This document shows positions 33,776 to 46,523 of a DNA stretch of 64,000 bases, in pieces (position 1 is the stretch's first letter; every line of letters starts with the position of its first letter). The notes beneath the pieces are model-generated. The model was not told where the DNA came from. It ran no database searches and saw nothing but the letters and a program-made list of their open reading frames with translations. The DNA lies in the NCBI GenBank assembly GCA_035582835.1, contig JAYKAV010002943.1:528136-592135 (forward strand). Direction: 5' to 3'. The translations under genes and the position numbers were made by a program. This DNA comes from Phoebastria nigripes. Its lineage: Eukaryota; Chordata; Aves; Procellariiformes; Diomedeidae.

Positions 33776-35336
33776 AATATGCACCACCATCATCACCATA
33801 TATGCCAGCACCATATTTTCCTCTGTAAAATTTACTATAGCTGAATGTAGTATAATTGGTGTGAGTTAAATGCATTCAGAAGGTTCCTACCTCATCAGGT
33901 TCTCCAGAGAATTCAGTCACAGGGATGTTTTGTCTGTGACTCATAAATAGCTACGGGCATGAAGCGAATGACAGATTGCTCGCTTCAGCCAACAGAGGGA
34001 CAAGTCCTAGCACAAGTTTATGCACCCAAGTAACATCACTTCAGAAAACTTGGGGTTCCTAAACTCCACTTTTGGTTGGAGATTTTTAAAAGTTTATTTG
34101 TCTCTAGTGTTTAGTTCTCATGAATAGTCAGAGAAAATTTACTCATTAACTTATGTTTTTGTCCCAGCCTCATTGCATATGAGAAGTTCAAACATATATC
34201 TCCTTGTCACAAGCTTACAGTGAATTTTACTTGCTTTTTTGCATATATATCTGTTGCTAGCATCCCTCATTTTGTATGTTAAAATATTGTAAGATAATTT
34301 TATAGAAGTATTCATATATTGTGTTATATACAATAATGTTGGATTCTTAAGATAGAATCCAGGGTGCACCTTTTTCCTTTAGGCATATGTTGATAATATA
34401 ATGATGTTTGCACTAATTGCCACAGCCTAGCTTAGCTGAAATTTTCACAGATGTACATGGAAGGGTAATCAATATTTACCAGAAAACAATGACTCACTAA
34501 ACAAAAGAATCAGCGAGAGATACAGCATGTCCAGACAGTGCAGACTACCCAAGTTATTTTCTTCCAATGCCAACATATTCAAAATTGGTTTATTTTTTTA
34601 TTTAGTCAATCTCAATTTATTAGCCTTGAAATTCACCAGCAAAGAACTAACTCTCTAGAGAGTCATTGAAAAAGGAATGCAACAAAAATTTAATATCTAA
34701 AATAAATAATTAAAAAATAAACTGGAGAAAGACCTCAAGCACAATCCTACATTTCCTATGCTGTCTTTTTTTCATGGCAACTCTAATATGTATGTAGGTT
34801 GGTGTGTTTCCCTTTCCATTTAAATATAAAGAGCTCTCTATCTTTGACATATGAGTCAACAGTTTCCAGCATGGAACTGTCTTTGACATATATAATGGCC
34901 AAATTTCGTCTTTCAGCTTCAGCAGGTCTGTCCCTGTTCCCCCCATGAAGACCCAGTAGCCCCTGTGGGAGAGTCTCCTGTGCTGTTGACGCTCCCCCTG
35001 CTGACAGCGTTCAATCAGGAAAATGCATTGCAAGGGCTTGAGGGAACAGTGGAAGGAAGAAACCACTTCGAGGGAGTTCATGGGAGAAGAAATAGAAACA
35101 GTAGAGGCAATCACGGGTATAAGGAGATGGGCGAAATCAGGGACCACAGTGGCAAAAGATCCATAATCACCAACCCACATGCCCTAGGGGATCTGCAATT
35201 GAAACCTGATCTTTCTAATCAGCAGAGTGGGAAGGCTGCGAAAATTGTGATGGTTTTGAAGTTTATCTTATTTGCATTTGCACTTTAAACATTTTTTTGG
35301 AAAGAACTTACAGGGAAAACAAGAATTTCTTTGCAG
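33776..35336. other. Unique AT-rich sequence
   Basis: The 156-codon minus frame at 34710-35180 and the overlapping 107-codon plus frame at 34965-35288 lack recognisable domains. Nothing is annotated. Confidence 0.4.
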
Positions 35337-35422
35337 CAAGGAAAATCATATGGGATATGGGAGATCAAGATTACATCCCCAGTCTATATCAAGCAGATTA
35401 AGGGACTAAAACTGAAGGCCAG
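35337..35422 (+). other. Candidate internal coding exon, low confidence
   Basis: A strong acceptor GAATTTCTTTGCAG ends at 35336 and a consensus donor CAG|GTAAGTGT begins at 35423. The 86-base interval is fully open in the frame starting at its first base: 28 codons plus two bases, so phase 0 in and phase 2 out. The peptide begins QGKSYGIWEIKITSP and ends KGLKLKA. I do not recognise it. The matching phases with 29691-29820 (that one ends in phase 0) would let the two be spliced in frame, but matching phase alone has a one-in-three chance. A perfect CAG|GTAAGT donor is expected about once or twice per 64 kb by chance. Confidence 0.22.
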
Positions 35423-36959
35423 GTAAGTGTCCAAAGCAACAAGTTAGTGGTCATTTCCATGATGATGAGTTTTTCTTCCTTTTTTTTTTTAATTGAAATA
35501 AAAAACTCACAGTTTTTGTTAACATTTATATCCTTTTACTTAATGAAAGTTGTGTCAGAATCATGCTTTCTCCCTCTCTTCACTCCTCTCCCACCCAAAA
35601 AAGAAAAAAAAGTTTCACTGGAAAACTGGATGAGCTCATGAACCTCCAAATCCTTTTCTTTCTACCAAAATCTATGAAAACTAAAGCTCTGAAGAGCCTG
35701 CTTTAGTGATTCACAAACAGGATGACACCTACCCTTCATCTGCTGTCATTAGTTTGAGGGGTAGAGGACTCTGTTACACTACTAAAGGAGTCCAGTAGTA
35801 TTGATGAATTTCTGAAGGAAAATCCCATGCTCTTTTAAAAGCTTAAGAAATTGCACAACATTCCCACTTCTCCTACAACATTCCCCCCACATCAAAGAAA
35901 CACTGCATCTGACCTCCACAGCTGTGTTCGTTATGGCATAGTCCTTAATTGCATGGACACCCTGTACTCCTGTTTCACACTCTGAGCAACAATGTATTTG
36001 CCTCCCAACAGAGAATCACAGCCGTAGAGCAAATAAAGCTGGTGTCATCATATTAAAGTTGTCAACAGAGAGTGGAACACAATACTTACTCCAATTAAGT
36101 GAAGCTACCCTGGAAAATTGGGTTTTATCCCCATCTTTGACATGAAGGACTGTGGGCAAGTAAGCACCCCAGATTTTTCACAGATGATCATTGTGCTTTT
36201 CTTATTTGATAGGTAAATCAAAGGTGGGATTTCTCAACTAAATTTAGACATTTTCACTCTAAATATTTATTTGGGGGGATAAATGACACCCCATTTCACT
36301 CCACTGACAATAAAGTAAATGTAAACATTCTTACCTCAGATACAGACATTTATTTCTGTTGTGATTTCAACAGTAGGATCTGAATTTCAGAGGTGAACAC
36401 TCTCAAAAACAACTGAAGCCAGTATCTCTATGTCATCCAGGCACAAGGCACCGTAGCAACACTCCAGTATCCCAAGGATCTTGAGAGCATTTGCAACTGC
36501 TATAAAAGGACAAGCACACCAAAAAACTCAAACTATGCACATTTTATATTTGCAAGCCAAAATTAGTTGACAGTGTGGATATTGGTTATTTTCTAATAAA
36601 TCATATATAAATGATAAGGATAAACAGAATTGCTGCTACTTATAAAATTAACGTATTATACTTTGTATGTCGTGCACCAGTGCATTCTTACCAATGGCAT
36701 GCCTGTGCTCTGCAGTGTAATGTGAAGCACAGACACACCAAATGCCTGTGTGGCATATGAATCCCTTTTGATTAGGTTAGCTACCTTTATTTTGCTGTTT
36801 CATAACTACTGAAAGTTTTGTTACCCTTTTTTTTCATCTATAGGTAGCTGTATTAGCCATGACCGAAAACTTTGCAACAGGAAATATTTTCAGTGAAAGT
36901 TGATGTACATCATGAGAAGCGGTCAGTTTTTGATGAAGCTTCTTTGAAAANGGTCAAAA
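35423..36959. other. AT-rich unique sequence
   Basis: A poly-T tract lies near 35480. There is no gene. A single N lies at 36951. Confidence 0.4.
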
Positions 36960-37110
36960 TACAAGAGCTCCATCACAAAAACAGCACCTGGTCCAGCCAC
37001 GAGAGTAGTCACTTCAGATCTAGGAGATCCTCGTTCAATGCCCTGCTCCAGAACAGGACAGGACAGAAGAGTAACTTGAACCTGAGTCTTTCACATTCCA
37101 GCTAAATGCC
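36960..37110 (-). repeat. Interspersed repeat with tRNA-like B-box words
   Basis: On the minus strand a B-box-like CAGGTTCAAGTTACT (about 37067-37081) is followed by GAGCAGGGCATTGAACGAGG and ATCTCCTAGATC. These resemble a sauropsid interspersed repeat I recall that carries GGTTCAAGTCCCTGCTC and GGGACTTGAACCTGGGTCTCC in inverted arrangement. Ends and family name are uncertain. Confidence 0.35.
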
Positions 37111-38202
37111 CAGAAATTTTTGTTTTCCTGCCAGCTCTAATCTATGTGGAAAGAGATGAAGAGAGAGCACATTAAGTACGTGTGGTTGCAATGAACAGTT
37201 TTATATATGGCAGTAAAACTGTGAGAGTTTTAGCTTAGACATACTTGACACAAACAGTCTAGTTTTGCAAAACATGACTTTTAGAAAAGGGAGAAAATAT
37301 GGAGCTGTGTTTTTACAACCATTCCCCAAATTTAGCATTAAAAACCTTTGGTGGGAAAAGTAGAATCTGTCTTTTGCTGTCACAATACTCTGCTACCATC
37401 ACTGAATTTTGTTTAGAATAATATGGCCTTAATGCCCCCATCTCCCGTAGAATTGCTCAGACTGGTAGTTGATTAGAGCGGAGAGAGGTGCCAGTATTAT
37501 CTGTGTTAGTGCTCCAGAGGTCATCCTACACTAACAAGACCGCCCCAGTCAGGGATGACAGAATCCAGCTGTTGCGCCTTCAGCTGAATGAGAAGAATCC
37601 ACTTAATGCCAGGGATGTGTCTCAAAAGATTAACTATTCTAACTAGTTACTCTCCACCTCTGCAAAAGTGGCTGGCTCATCGTTATTGTCCTCTTTTTAG
37701 CAGAGGCCTATGGTATACATGAAACCATTTACCTCTTTAACCTTGTGAACTGTAAGGCACCAAATACACATTGTTTTAAACAGATAAAACAAAGTTTTAA
37801 CTTCACTGATTTCTGCTTAAAAGTGAGCTCATGTACCTCTGCAACAGAAGGTAGTGCTCCACTTCAAAGAAATACGTATATGCATTTTTTTTAATGTTAA
37901 AGCAGTGTACTAGACATGCCACACTCCCTCTGTTTAGCAGCAGTGAGTCCCAGTCTGAACGATAAGAGGAATGGCACGAGCACACTTGCCGTCATTTTAT
38001 AGCACTTTTACAGTATACTCTGAAAAGCTAACATCCTTAGGTAGAGGCTTAATATTTTAAAAATCCTTTAAAAGCTATAACGTTAAATATATTAGTTAGC
38101 AATATTCTTTTTTATAGTACGCTCCTAGTAGCCTGAAACTTGTTCCCAACTAGCACTTTCTTATATGCTGTTTTGTGGGGGGTTTTGTTGCTCTTTTAAC
38201 AG
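37111..38202. other. Unique sequence, no gene recognised
   Basis: A short inverted repeat TGTTAGTG/CACTAACA spans 37504-37536. Nothing else was identified. Confidence 0.4.
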
Positions 38203-38323
38203 GATGCAAGTGGACATGGCTCTTGCTTCCAAGCTGCTCACTCGCTTGCATGTCAGCATCCGTGAGAATGTCAGCACTGCTCCGGGGCTACAGATTTATT
38301 GCTTGGCCAGCAGAGGGTACTAG
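38203..38323 (+). other. Splice-acceptor-led open segment, low confidence
   Basis: A long pyrimidine-rich acceptor (TTTTGTTGCTCTTTTAACAG, ending at 38202) is the best-looking 3' splice site I noticed in the window. Immediately after it an ATG at 38204 opens a 39-codon frame that ends at TAG 38321-38323. Its peptide begins MQVDMALASKLLTRL and ends YCLASRGY. A second frame, starting at 38205, is also open past this point to a stop at about 38331. Local G+C and CpG content rise here relative to the flanks. It could be a terminal exon, a noncoding exon, or chance. I do not recognise either peptide. Confidence 0.2.
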
Positions 38324-41300
38324 AGTTTTCTAATGACTTCAGAGACCCGAAGGAAACCAATCGTGAGGTCAAAGTATACCTATTGTTTTGTTCCATTTCC
38401 CACTGACACTGATTGCTATGGGTTGTTTTTTGGAAGGGCGTTGGGGTTTTCCTGGTTCTTGAGCGTTACATTAGACAGGACTGATCTCCAATTTTCTTCC
38501 ATTCAAATGATCTTGCCTAACAAAAAAGAAAAGCCGTTTAAAACTCATTTTATAGTTGAATGTGATTTAAACATGCAGAGGTTTTAATGGCATTAGAGTT
38601 CTTCAAGAGTTTTAACACCACTTGGACTCTTTTAAATAATATGCTTTTAGAATGCTGACCAATTAAAAGGAGAAGAGATTTTCAAAGCTCGAGAGAAAAT
38701 TTGTGAATCCCATCAGAAGTGTACTTGAGGATATGACGAAAGCCTCTGTTTTTCAGCAGGCATTATAATTTGCAAATTCATGGGAAGTCCTATTTCAGAA
38801 ATAGATTCTATTTCTTTTTATCTGTATTTTGATTTTGCTGATAAAGCTGATGCTTAAGGTATGAACCCAGCATAAATTCCTCAGTTTATTGCCTGGTGAT
38901 AACAACATTAAAGTGAATGCAAAAACAGAGGAGATATGCATTCTCTTCAGCTTGCTCCTGAAGTGAAATAAGCGTATAAAGCATGGTGGAAATGCCACAG
39001 GAAGGCTTTTCCAAGGTTTTGGGTTTTTTTCTGTTTATTACAATAAAAATCCAGATCTTGCCTACAAAGTTTTCCCTAGAACCAACTTCAGTGGCTGGAG
39101 ATCGAGTGGGATTATGACACCGCAAGAACCAAGGAAGTGAAATTTGAGCAAATAAGACGGAATGACATCTTCAGTTATTCAGTGATTTTAGTGACATAAG
39201 GGATCGCACCATCATGTAGTCTGACTTCTTACATAACAGAAACCATGGAATTTCACCCTGTAATTCCTGTACTGTATCCAATAAAAATATGGTTGAATTA
39301 CAGCATAGTATTTAGAAAGGCATCTGGTCTTGATTTTAGGAGTCCGGGTAAAATGTTTGCTCCTAATACTCAGATCATTCTAAAATGGGATGTAGGCACC
39401 TAATTCACTTAGGCTTTTAATATTTTAATTGCCTCTTTTAAAAATGGCTGCCATGATTGGTATGGAACCGTAACAATATACAACTAACTTCTAGCTTAAT
39501 GTTGCTTACAACGTTTTTTATAGAGAGGGAAAACAACATGAAACTACTGAAGAGCTTACTGTTCATTAGGCATTATAAGAGAGTCTTCACCTCTGATTTA
39601 TCCTTTCTAAATGCTGTTTTTCATTAGAAGATGTAAATAATAATTTCTTGCAGGTGTAGGTCATTGACTGATGCAATGTGGAAAAAAAAAAAAAGGAATC
39701 CAAATCAGAAAAACACTGAAACATATCCTTAACATTTATAAGTGAAAAACAATAATTAAAAATAGATTAATGGAAGACTAAATTCTGCCCCTCTAGTGCT
39801 GGTACTTTGAAAAACCCTAGGAATCAATGCTTTCAGAGTCTGTACCAGGCCAGCCAGTTTTGAGAACCGTATCCACATCCTGAACTAGAAATTAATATAC
39901 TGTGATTTCTCTTTCTCTACCTCGTTCCTAGTGATGTTTCTGCAGCCTTTGGTCTAAATTATTAAGACACTTTCCAGAGCTGCAGTTGACCATGCATATG
40001 TGATCGACAAACAACATCTATGAAAACAATATAACTTAACACTGAAGCTGGGAGAGGACAAGGTGATATGCAAAGAGATCTAATATCTTCTTATCTGCAG
40101 CATCAGGCTGGATGACTTCATGTTGAGAAGCATATGCTCACTCTGTGTGCTACAGAGTCATCCTTAAACACTACTCAGGCAGGGAAAAACTACTTCTTCT
40201 GCTTACCATCCAGTTACGGAACTCCTCAAAGCACTGTCTTTATCGAGTGCCTCTTGTCTGTAGGCACAAAGAACAGGACAATACATGAGAGGCATTGCCA
40301 TCAACTTTACCATTTAACTTACACTTGGTCAGAGGTGCAAGGAAAGAGCACATCTTAAACAAGAAAAGGTCTGCAGTAACATCCTCTTGAAAAACAAAAG
40401 GTGAAAGGGCTTTTCCCCATTCTTGTTGTATCTGATGTTGAGGTGAAGGCACTGCTGGAGGGCTAATCAAAGCCGAGTGGGAGGAATAAAGCACAGCATC
40501 TACTCGCAGGGATACCAGGGATAGAGGCTACAGTTCAGTAGCTACAGGATTTGTTTGGATGCTGTGAAACACGTGTCATCCTCTGGCTGTTCATCACCTT
40601 TTGCTGAGATGGCCTCATCCCCTCGTTCATCATGGCATGATGGCCAAATCACTGCAACCAAGTCTGCAGCCCCCATGCAGCCAGAGAAGGAGCAGCGGTA
40701 TGAGCTGGGATGTGCTGCCACACATGCCTGCATCTAAGATTTCCAGTCCACTTTCCGGATATTATCTGAAGTTGCCATTGAAGACTGTAAACTAAAAGAG
40801 GTCAAGTGTAAGTTTCCTAGAGGAGCATGAGCATCTTGCAGAAGGGTAGCAGCACGCACCTGCAGGGAGCGAGGGAGGTGGCAATGCCAAAAACAGCGTC
40901 AGAAGTTTGTTTGCTGAAGATGAGTCACAGCCCTTAATCTCTTTGTGCTTGAATTCTCCATCTACAATTACACGTAACGAGGACATCCTATGACAAGAAT
41001 AACCATGCCAAAGAGTGGGAGATCCTCAGATCACGCAGTAATTGGACCCTTTATTTTCTTATTTAGTTAGAAAGTAGCATGAGAGGAAATAAAATGATGG
41101 TTGTAGAGGAGATGTGCAGAGGAAGCACAGACAAGGTTTAGCAAAATGGTTGGAGTACTTGCTCTCAGAACGAGAAAAGAGAATTAATATGTCAATTAAG
41201 ATGGGACACATCCAAAATAGTAGGGGAAAAAAATAGAGAATGGATGATGTGTCTTTGGGTAAAAATTAGTAGGGACAAGGAAAACACAAGTGTGTAGAAA

Positions 41301-42543
41301 AAGTAATATGGACATGTAAATCATAGATTAAAGTAGAAATTTTCAATATGTAAAATAAGTACTAAAAGATCCCTACCAACAAACAAATATATTGTATATA
41401 TCCTAACTATCCTTCAAAACAGAATAAGAACTGAAGTTTTTCTGTTACTTATTGATGTTTTTAAGGATTTAGTCAGTTATTTTCATGGGGAATTGCTAGA
41501 GAATGCTATGTCACCATTTAATCAGAAGAAAGAATAGAAGATTGCAGAACAGAAGGAATATTTCTTGTTTATTTTCTTAAGATTGGTAGGAAAGCAACAT
41601 GTTAAATTGGAAAATAAGACAACTTAAAATGTTAGCTCAATAAAAGCCATCAGATATTGTTTATGGATTGCAGTGAGGTTTTGTTATTTTTTTAATTGTT
41701 CCTGCATTACTTGTGGGCATGTGACTATAGTTTATGCTGTTATGTTGTCAGGTTTCTGATAATGGGAAGGACTGTTTGTTTAGACTGTGTAGCTCTTCAC
41801 TTTAATTCACTCTGGCTCCAGTGTGACATGTTAAAACTACTATCAATGGAAAATCCAAATTTCCCAGAAAGACTTAAAAGAGCAATCTCAGTGAACTGAA
41901 ATTATCTCCTCTTAAAGCTAATTACCTTAGTATACTTAAGAAAGTAGTGCTATAGGAAATCTGTTTCTTTAGACTTTCTTCTATTTCATTAAATGCCTCA
42001 GGTCAATATGAATAATTATTGTTTGCTTTTATTACACTTTTTTCATTATTCATTTACATGCCTGTGAAAGGACATAAAACTAAAATAATCCAACAAATTA
42101 AGAGTAAATTTTTGAGACAGGCATTCATAATTAAAAAACAAACAGCAAATATTTTCACCTTTCAGTTTATTTTATTAAAAAGAAAATACTGTGAGGTTTC
42201 CATTTAATAGGAAGCTTTAAAGCATTAATGAGTCTCCCAGGGCAGTTATTGGAAGTAAATATGGAATGCGTCCAAAATTAAATACATTCTACCATTTTCT
42301 GTTACCTAAGGGCTGGATTTAGGAAAAATATGCATCAAAGGCTGCTTGCTGACGAAAGCAATACATGATTCTGTGTTCTATGTCATCCTCTTTCACAAGA
42401 GTCCACCTAATGCCATTAGCAGATATGGCAGTGTGGCAGTTTTCCCCAATCCCCAAGAATGGGCTTAGAGTAGATTCTTTATTTTGACTGACCCAACTGT
42501 AATTTTGGCAATCGTTTTAAAGCCCCAAATCCCAAGGATTTTA
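38324..42543. other. Unique sequence, no gene recognised
   Basis: A somewhat stop-poor, G+C-richer patch at 40430-40960 gives overlapping short frames on both strands without recognisable domains. The stretch 41960-42300 just upstream of the promoter candidate is rich in ATTA/TAAT words and could be a conserved noncoding element, untested. A poly-A run of 13 lies at about 39682. Confidence 0.35.
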
Positions 42544-42674
42544 TGACGTCACAGGAGCTGTCTTTTATAAGGGACAAACTGGGAGACAAGTCAAGAAGTT
42601 CTCATACTCCAAAGCCTGCAGTCCTTACTGTAACACATGGGCTGGGCTACGTGCTAGCAAATCTTGGGATGAAG
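42544..42674 (+). promoter_or_regulatory. Candidate CRE/TATA promoter with short first exon
   Basis: A perfect cAMP-response element TGACGTCA (42544-42551) lies 11 bases before a TATA-like TTTTATAAGG (42563-42572). Initiation would be expected near 42595, putting the CRE about 48 bases upstream. That is the geometry of several known cAMP-inducible neuroendocrine promoters such as somatostatin. About 80 bases later comes a good donor, GGATGAAG|GTGAGAAAG (exon end 42674), so the downstream sequence has the shape of a short first exon. An ATG at 42669 sits just before the donor. No second exon encoding a recognisable secreted peptide was found to the right in the window. The motifs are seen directly; the promoter role is inference. 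Confidence 0.3.
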
Positions 42675-44562
42675 GTGAGAAAGAAAGATGAGGAGGGTAT
42701 GTGAGGGGAGATCTCTTAATACAGCTCGCTATCACCCTCTACTAGTCATATATTCCACTTCCATTTATTTTTATATAAATTAGGCACTGATTTCCCAGAC
42801 CTACTAAGAGAATTGTTTCCCTATTAGTGCAATTTGATTCAGCTCACCCTTCTGCATGACTCAGTCATGAACATACGGCCTCCCCCACACCCATTCAGAC
42901 TGGAGTTGTGTTCATCCTTCTCTAAATATGTATTATTGAGACACTGTCAAATGCATTTTCTCCCATCCACCTTGTACTCATTTCATTTTAGCAGTTGCAT
43001 GCAAACAGTTGAGACATGAAAATATATCAGGAATTACACAAAAAAGTTCATTTCTTTGAAATGAATGAACAATAGGTCAGTATTCCCACACTTGTTCTAA
43101 TCTTGGATTATCCACATGGAAAATAACCACTACTCTCTGACATTGCCTATTTAGTACAAGCCAAGAAAAAATAATGCAAAGGTTTTAAAGCAAGTTTTTT
43201 AGATACTATTTTCTTTGCTATTGTCATGGAAATGAAGAAAAGCGCTGCCACAGAAAATAAAACTTAAATCAAAGCACAGACATTTTTTCTGCAAGCAACC
43301 ATAATCACTCACATATCATCTCTATCTGCTTGTCTGTTACTTGCCCCACTATCATTTGTCAAGCTCTTTGGACAAAGGTTAATTTTGGGCAAAAAATTAG
43401 CAAAATGAAATCCCTGAATATCATGATAATTTTAATAATCCTTCCAGTAACATTATTCCTTATCCTAGACTTTGCTTATACAGTCTTCCCTCTTTCTACA
43501 CAAAGCTATTGATTATATTGCAAGCAGCTTGCCATGCTGGATATCTCTCCTCTAGACCAGCTAGTTTTGTAATACTTTCCTCTTAAAGGTCAGTACTGAT
43601 GTTCTGGAAAAAGAGGAAATAAATTTGGTGTAGAAAGACTGCAATAGAATAAGACATCTAGATGAAAAGGGGTTTTTTATCTATGCTATTATTCAGAGGT
43701 AAGCTAAAGATCTGCAGCCAGATAGTTGCAACTCACCCTAAACTCTTGTTATTTTAGCCCTGACTACACAGGATGTTCTACATAGCCAAACAATCTCATA
43801 AGGAAAAAAAAAATCTTTGTGAACTCCTGTCTACAGTGTCATCTTGCAAAAACGAATAACACTGTTAATTGCATAGCAAAATAATTCCCCTTATCAATGT
43901 CACCTTTTGGTTCTAGTCTTGTCTTTTTGTTTTAGGGATGAGAATGACACATCCTAATATGCTGCATTTAGTATGCTTTTTAGTATCATGATAATGGAGA
44001 AATTGATTAATTCCCTGTGTCTTGTATAATGAGGGCTACATAGTTTTTATCCTTATGTAACAATGATAACAATGATAGTAATTTGCTTTAAACTTTTGTG
44101 ACTATCCCTATATTTCATCCCAGTAGCATTTAATGATCACCTTAACTGATTTTGAAAGATTTTCTTTTTAGATGGAGAACAGTCAGCTTTTTGAACAGGA
44201 TCAGAAAAGCAACTTACATGAACAAGAATCAAAACAACTTGCACCATAAGAAAAATTTAGAACACAAGAAAGTTTAGAAGTTATCTTGAAAGATATGGTC
44301 CAGAAATGAGATGTACAGGCTAAACTGCTCCCTGTTGCTTAGGCAGTTTGCTAAAATCTAGTGTGCAACCAGTGCACATTAATGTTTCCAAAATCCGGCA
44401 TCTCTTTTTTGCTGTTTTGCATCCATTAGTTAAATCCTGTGCTCTTGTAGCAAATCTGCAAAAAATCCTCCAGAAAAAACAGATTTCTTCACCACAAATA
44501 TACTAGACTAGTCTAGAGTAACTTATTTATGTGAATACAGTTTGTGTTTAGCAGTTTAATTT
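42675..44562. other. AT-rich sequence downstream of promoter candidate
   Basis: I looked for a second exon. An ATG at about 43407 opens a short, strongly hydrophobic frame (MKSLNIMIILIILPVT...) that superficially looks like a signal sequence, but it stops after about 35 codons with no donor. I do not annotate it. Confidence 0.35.
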
Positions 44563-44577
44563 AAAAAAAAAAAAAAA
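44563..44577. repeat. A15 homopolymer
   Basis: Fifteen A residues follow TTTAATTT. No retropseudogene was recognised upstream. Confidence 0.7.
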
Positions 44578-46432
44578 TTGTGGGTGCAGACAAAAGCATA
44601 CTACCTGTACATATTTAAACTATATAGTATGTGTTCTCATGAGCCACGTAAAGGTAAGCTTAGCGCACAATGTTGCAAAAATGAAGTAGGATATAAGATA
44701 ACTAACAGTTATTGGAAATAAGAATCCAGTGGAGTTCTGTATAGTAGAATTGAGGTTACAGACATCAGGAATCAGATATATGCAGATATACAAATTCTCA
44801 ACAGGAATCTGAAGGTTTATTCCTTTTTCTTTTTCTTTCTTTTTAAAGAAAATTTGGGGTATCCTGCATAAGTTTTGTACATTTTGAGAATGCTTTCCCA
44901 AGTATTTAGACACCACAGTAGGAAGTTTTTTTAAACCAAAAAAGAAAGAGCAAGGGAAGGGCAGATGGAACTTCAAATCTGAAGTAATGCAACAGCAAGT
45001 GATGGCTGGTGACATCTGGAAGTGTCGGGACTGCTGATTGTCATCAAGCAAGTTGCCTAAATTTTAGACAGACCAGGAAACATGTTCGTTTAATTCTTTT
45101 GGGTTTTTTGTGACTAATTAAAATGTGTTTTATTGCATGTTTTGACATCCTTTTGATTTGTAGCTTGGGCATACCTGTGCTGAAGACCTTGGTAACTTTG
45201 GGAAAGACCTTAACACGCAATTCTGCCAGGGCTAGTTCACAAAAGTGTTGGTGTCTTATTTTGAGCTAGTGAATTCATGCCTGACTTTGTAATTCCAAAG
45301 GTCCTTAGATTGGAGTGAAAAAATAACAGAGACATTCTGGTGTAATCTCTGGTTAGTCTGGGACTGATCTCTTGGAGGAAGACTGGATTTCTATTGTGTG
45401 GACATTTGCGGTTGGAGCTGAGGGAGGGGCAGGCTTCCAGAAATGGGAAAGTCTGAGAACAGCTGGAATATGGTTCCACAGACGCTGCAACAGCATCCAG
45501 AAATATCTGTGGTATGACTGAAATGGTGGAGGGGTGATGAGGCAACATTATGCACAGCTATTACAGCCCTTTTTTTCTGCACCTCACCTTAACTCCTTGC
45601 TGAAACAGAGCCTGGGGTTCTGTTGTTTTACAGTACCTCAAAAAGTAAAATACAGGATTAGACCTCGACATTAGCATAAAGAAATCTCTGAAAAACATCT
45701 TGCAGTCAACACACAGGAAACATTTTAAAATATAAACTTTGTAAGTACTATTTAAAATAACTTTAATTAAAACATTCTGGAGGCTAGATTTCCTAGTACC
45801 CATTCTTTAAAATGTTGTACTGATGTTTGATATTTAAATTTAAATGCATAGTTGAGCATAACGAATACATTCCTATATGCTTAATTGACATAGTCCTGTC
45901 CAATCAATTCAGATTTCTCATTCTCCAGTCTCATGAATAGAGTAATCATAGCATACAGTCATCTGGCTTCTTCCAAGCTTGGAAAAAACCCAGCAGCTTC
46001 TCAGTTCTTTTCAAATTCTTTTGATCCCTTTCGACAAAGAAGTATTGAGACCACCAAAGCCAGCAACATTGCAGCCCATGTGCTAATAGTTGCTGGGTCT
46101 TCAGTGACTGGTGAGAGCAAACATTTGTAGTCTTAGTGGTATCGGTGCTATCAGTGTTAGAAGACACATCTTTAAGTCTTGTTCAGCTGAGGATCCTGGT
46201 ACAAGTATAGGCATGGAAGGTGAACTCATAGCTCTTTCCACCTACCTTTGTAACCATACTGTTCTTCCTATAATTAGCTCATGTGCACAAAGTGATGAGG
46301 CATTTCCTGCTGGGCAACTGCCTGTTACTGAGGTCTCCAGTAACTTTTCACAGTATGTTCAGTAACCGTTCTATCCAACTTCTGGATGCTTTTTGGCCCA
46401 CTTAAGCTGTCCTGTCCTGCACTGCCAGGGTA
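44578..46432. other. Unique sequence
   Basis: The 143-codon minus-strand frame at 44620-45051 crosses a CTTTTTCTTT pyrimidine tract and has no domain. The frames at 45237-45803 on the minus strand are equally featureless. Confidence 0.4.
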
Positions 46433-46523
46433 TAGAAACTCAGAGTTTCTAGTCCATACGTCAAGTTCCCATCCTGTACTTTTCCTTTCTTTGGATTGAA
46501 CAAAGCCAGGATAAAGCCAGGAT
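46433..46523. repeat. Short inverted repeat and adjacent tandem 11-mer
   Basis: TAGAAACTC and GAGTTTCTA flank a single A at 46433-46451 (perfect, 9 bp arms). About 50 bases on, AAAGCCAGGAT occurs twice in tandem (46502-46523). Both are minor local duplications. Confidence 0.75.

Noticed and set aside
40430..40960. Stop-poor patch with frames on both strands
   Set aside because: Explained by slightly higher G+C. No domain, splice site or known repeat recognised.
43407..43512. Hydrophobic signal-peptide-like frame downstream of the promoter candidate
   Set aside because: It stops after about 35 codons without a donor. The Ile/Leu richness is what AT-rich DNA gives by chance.
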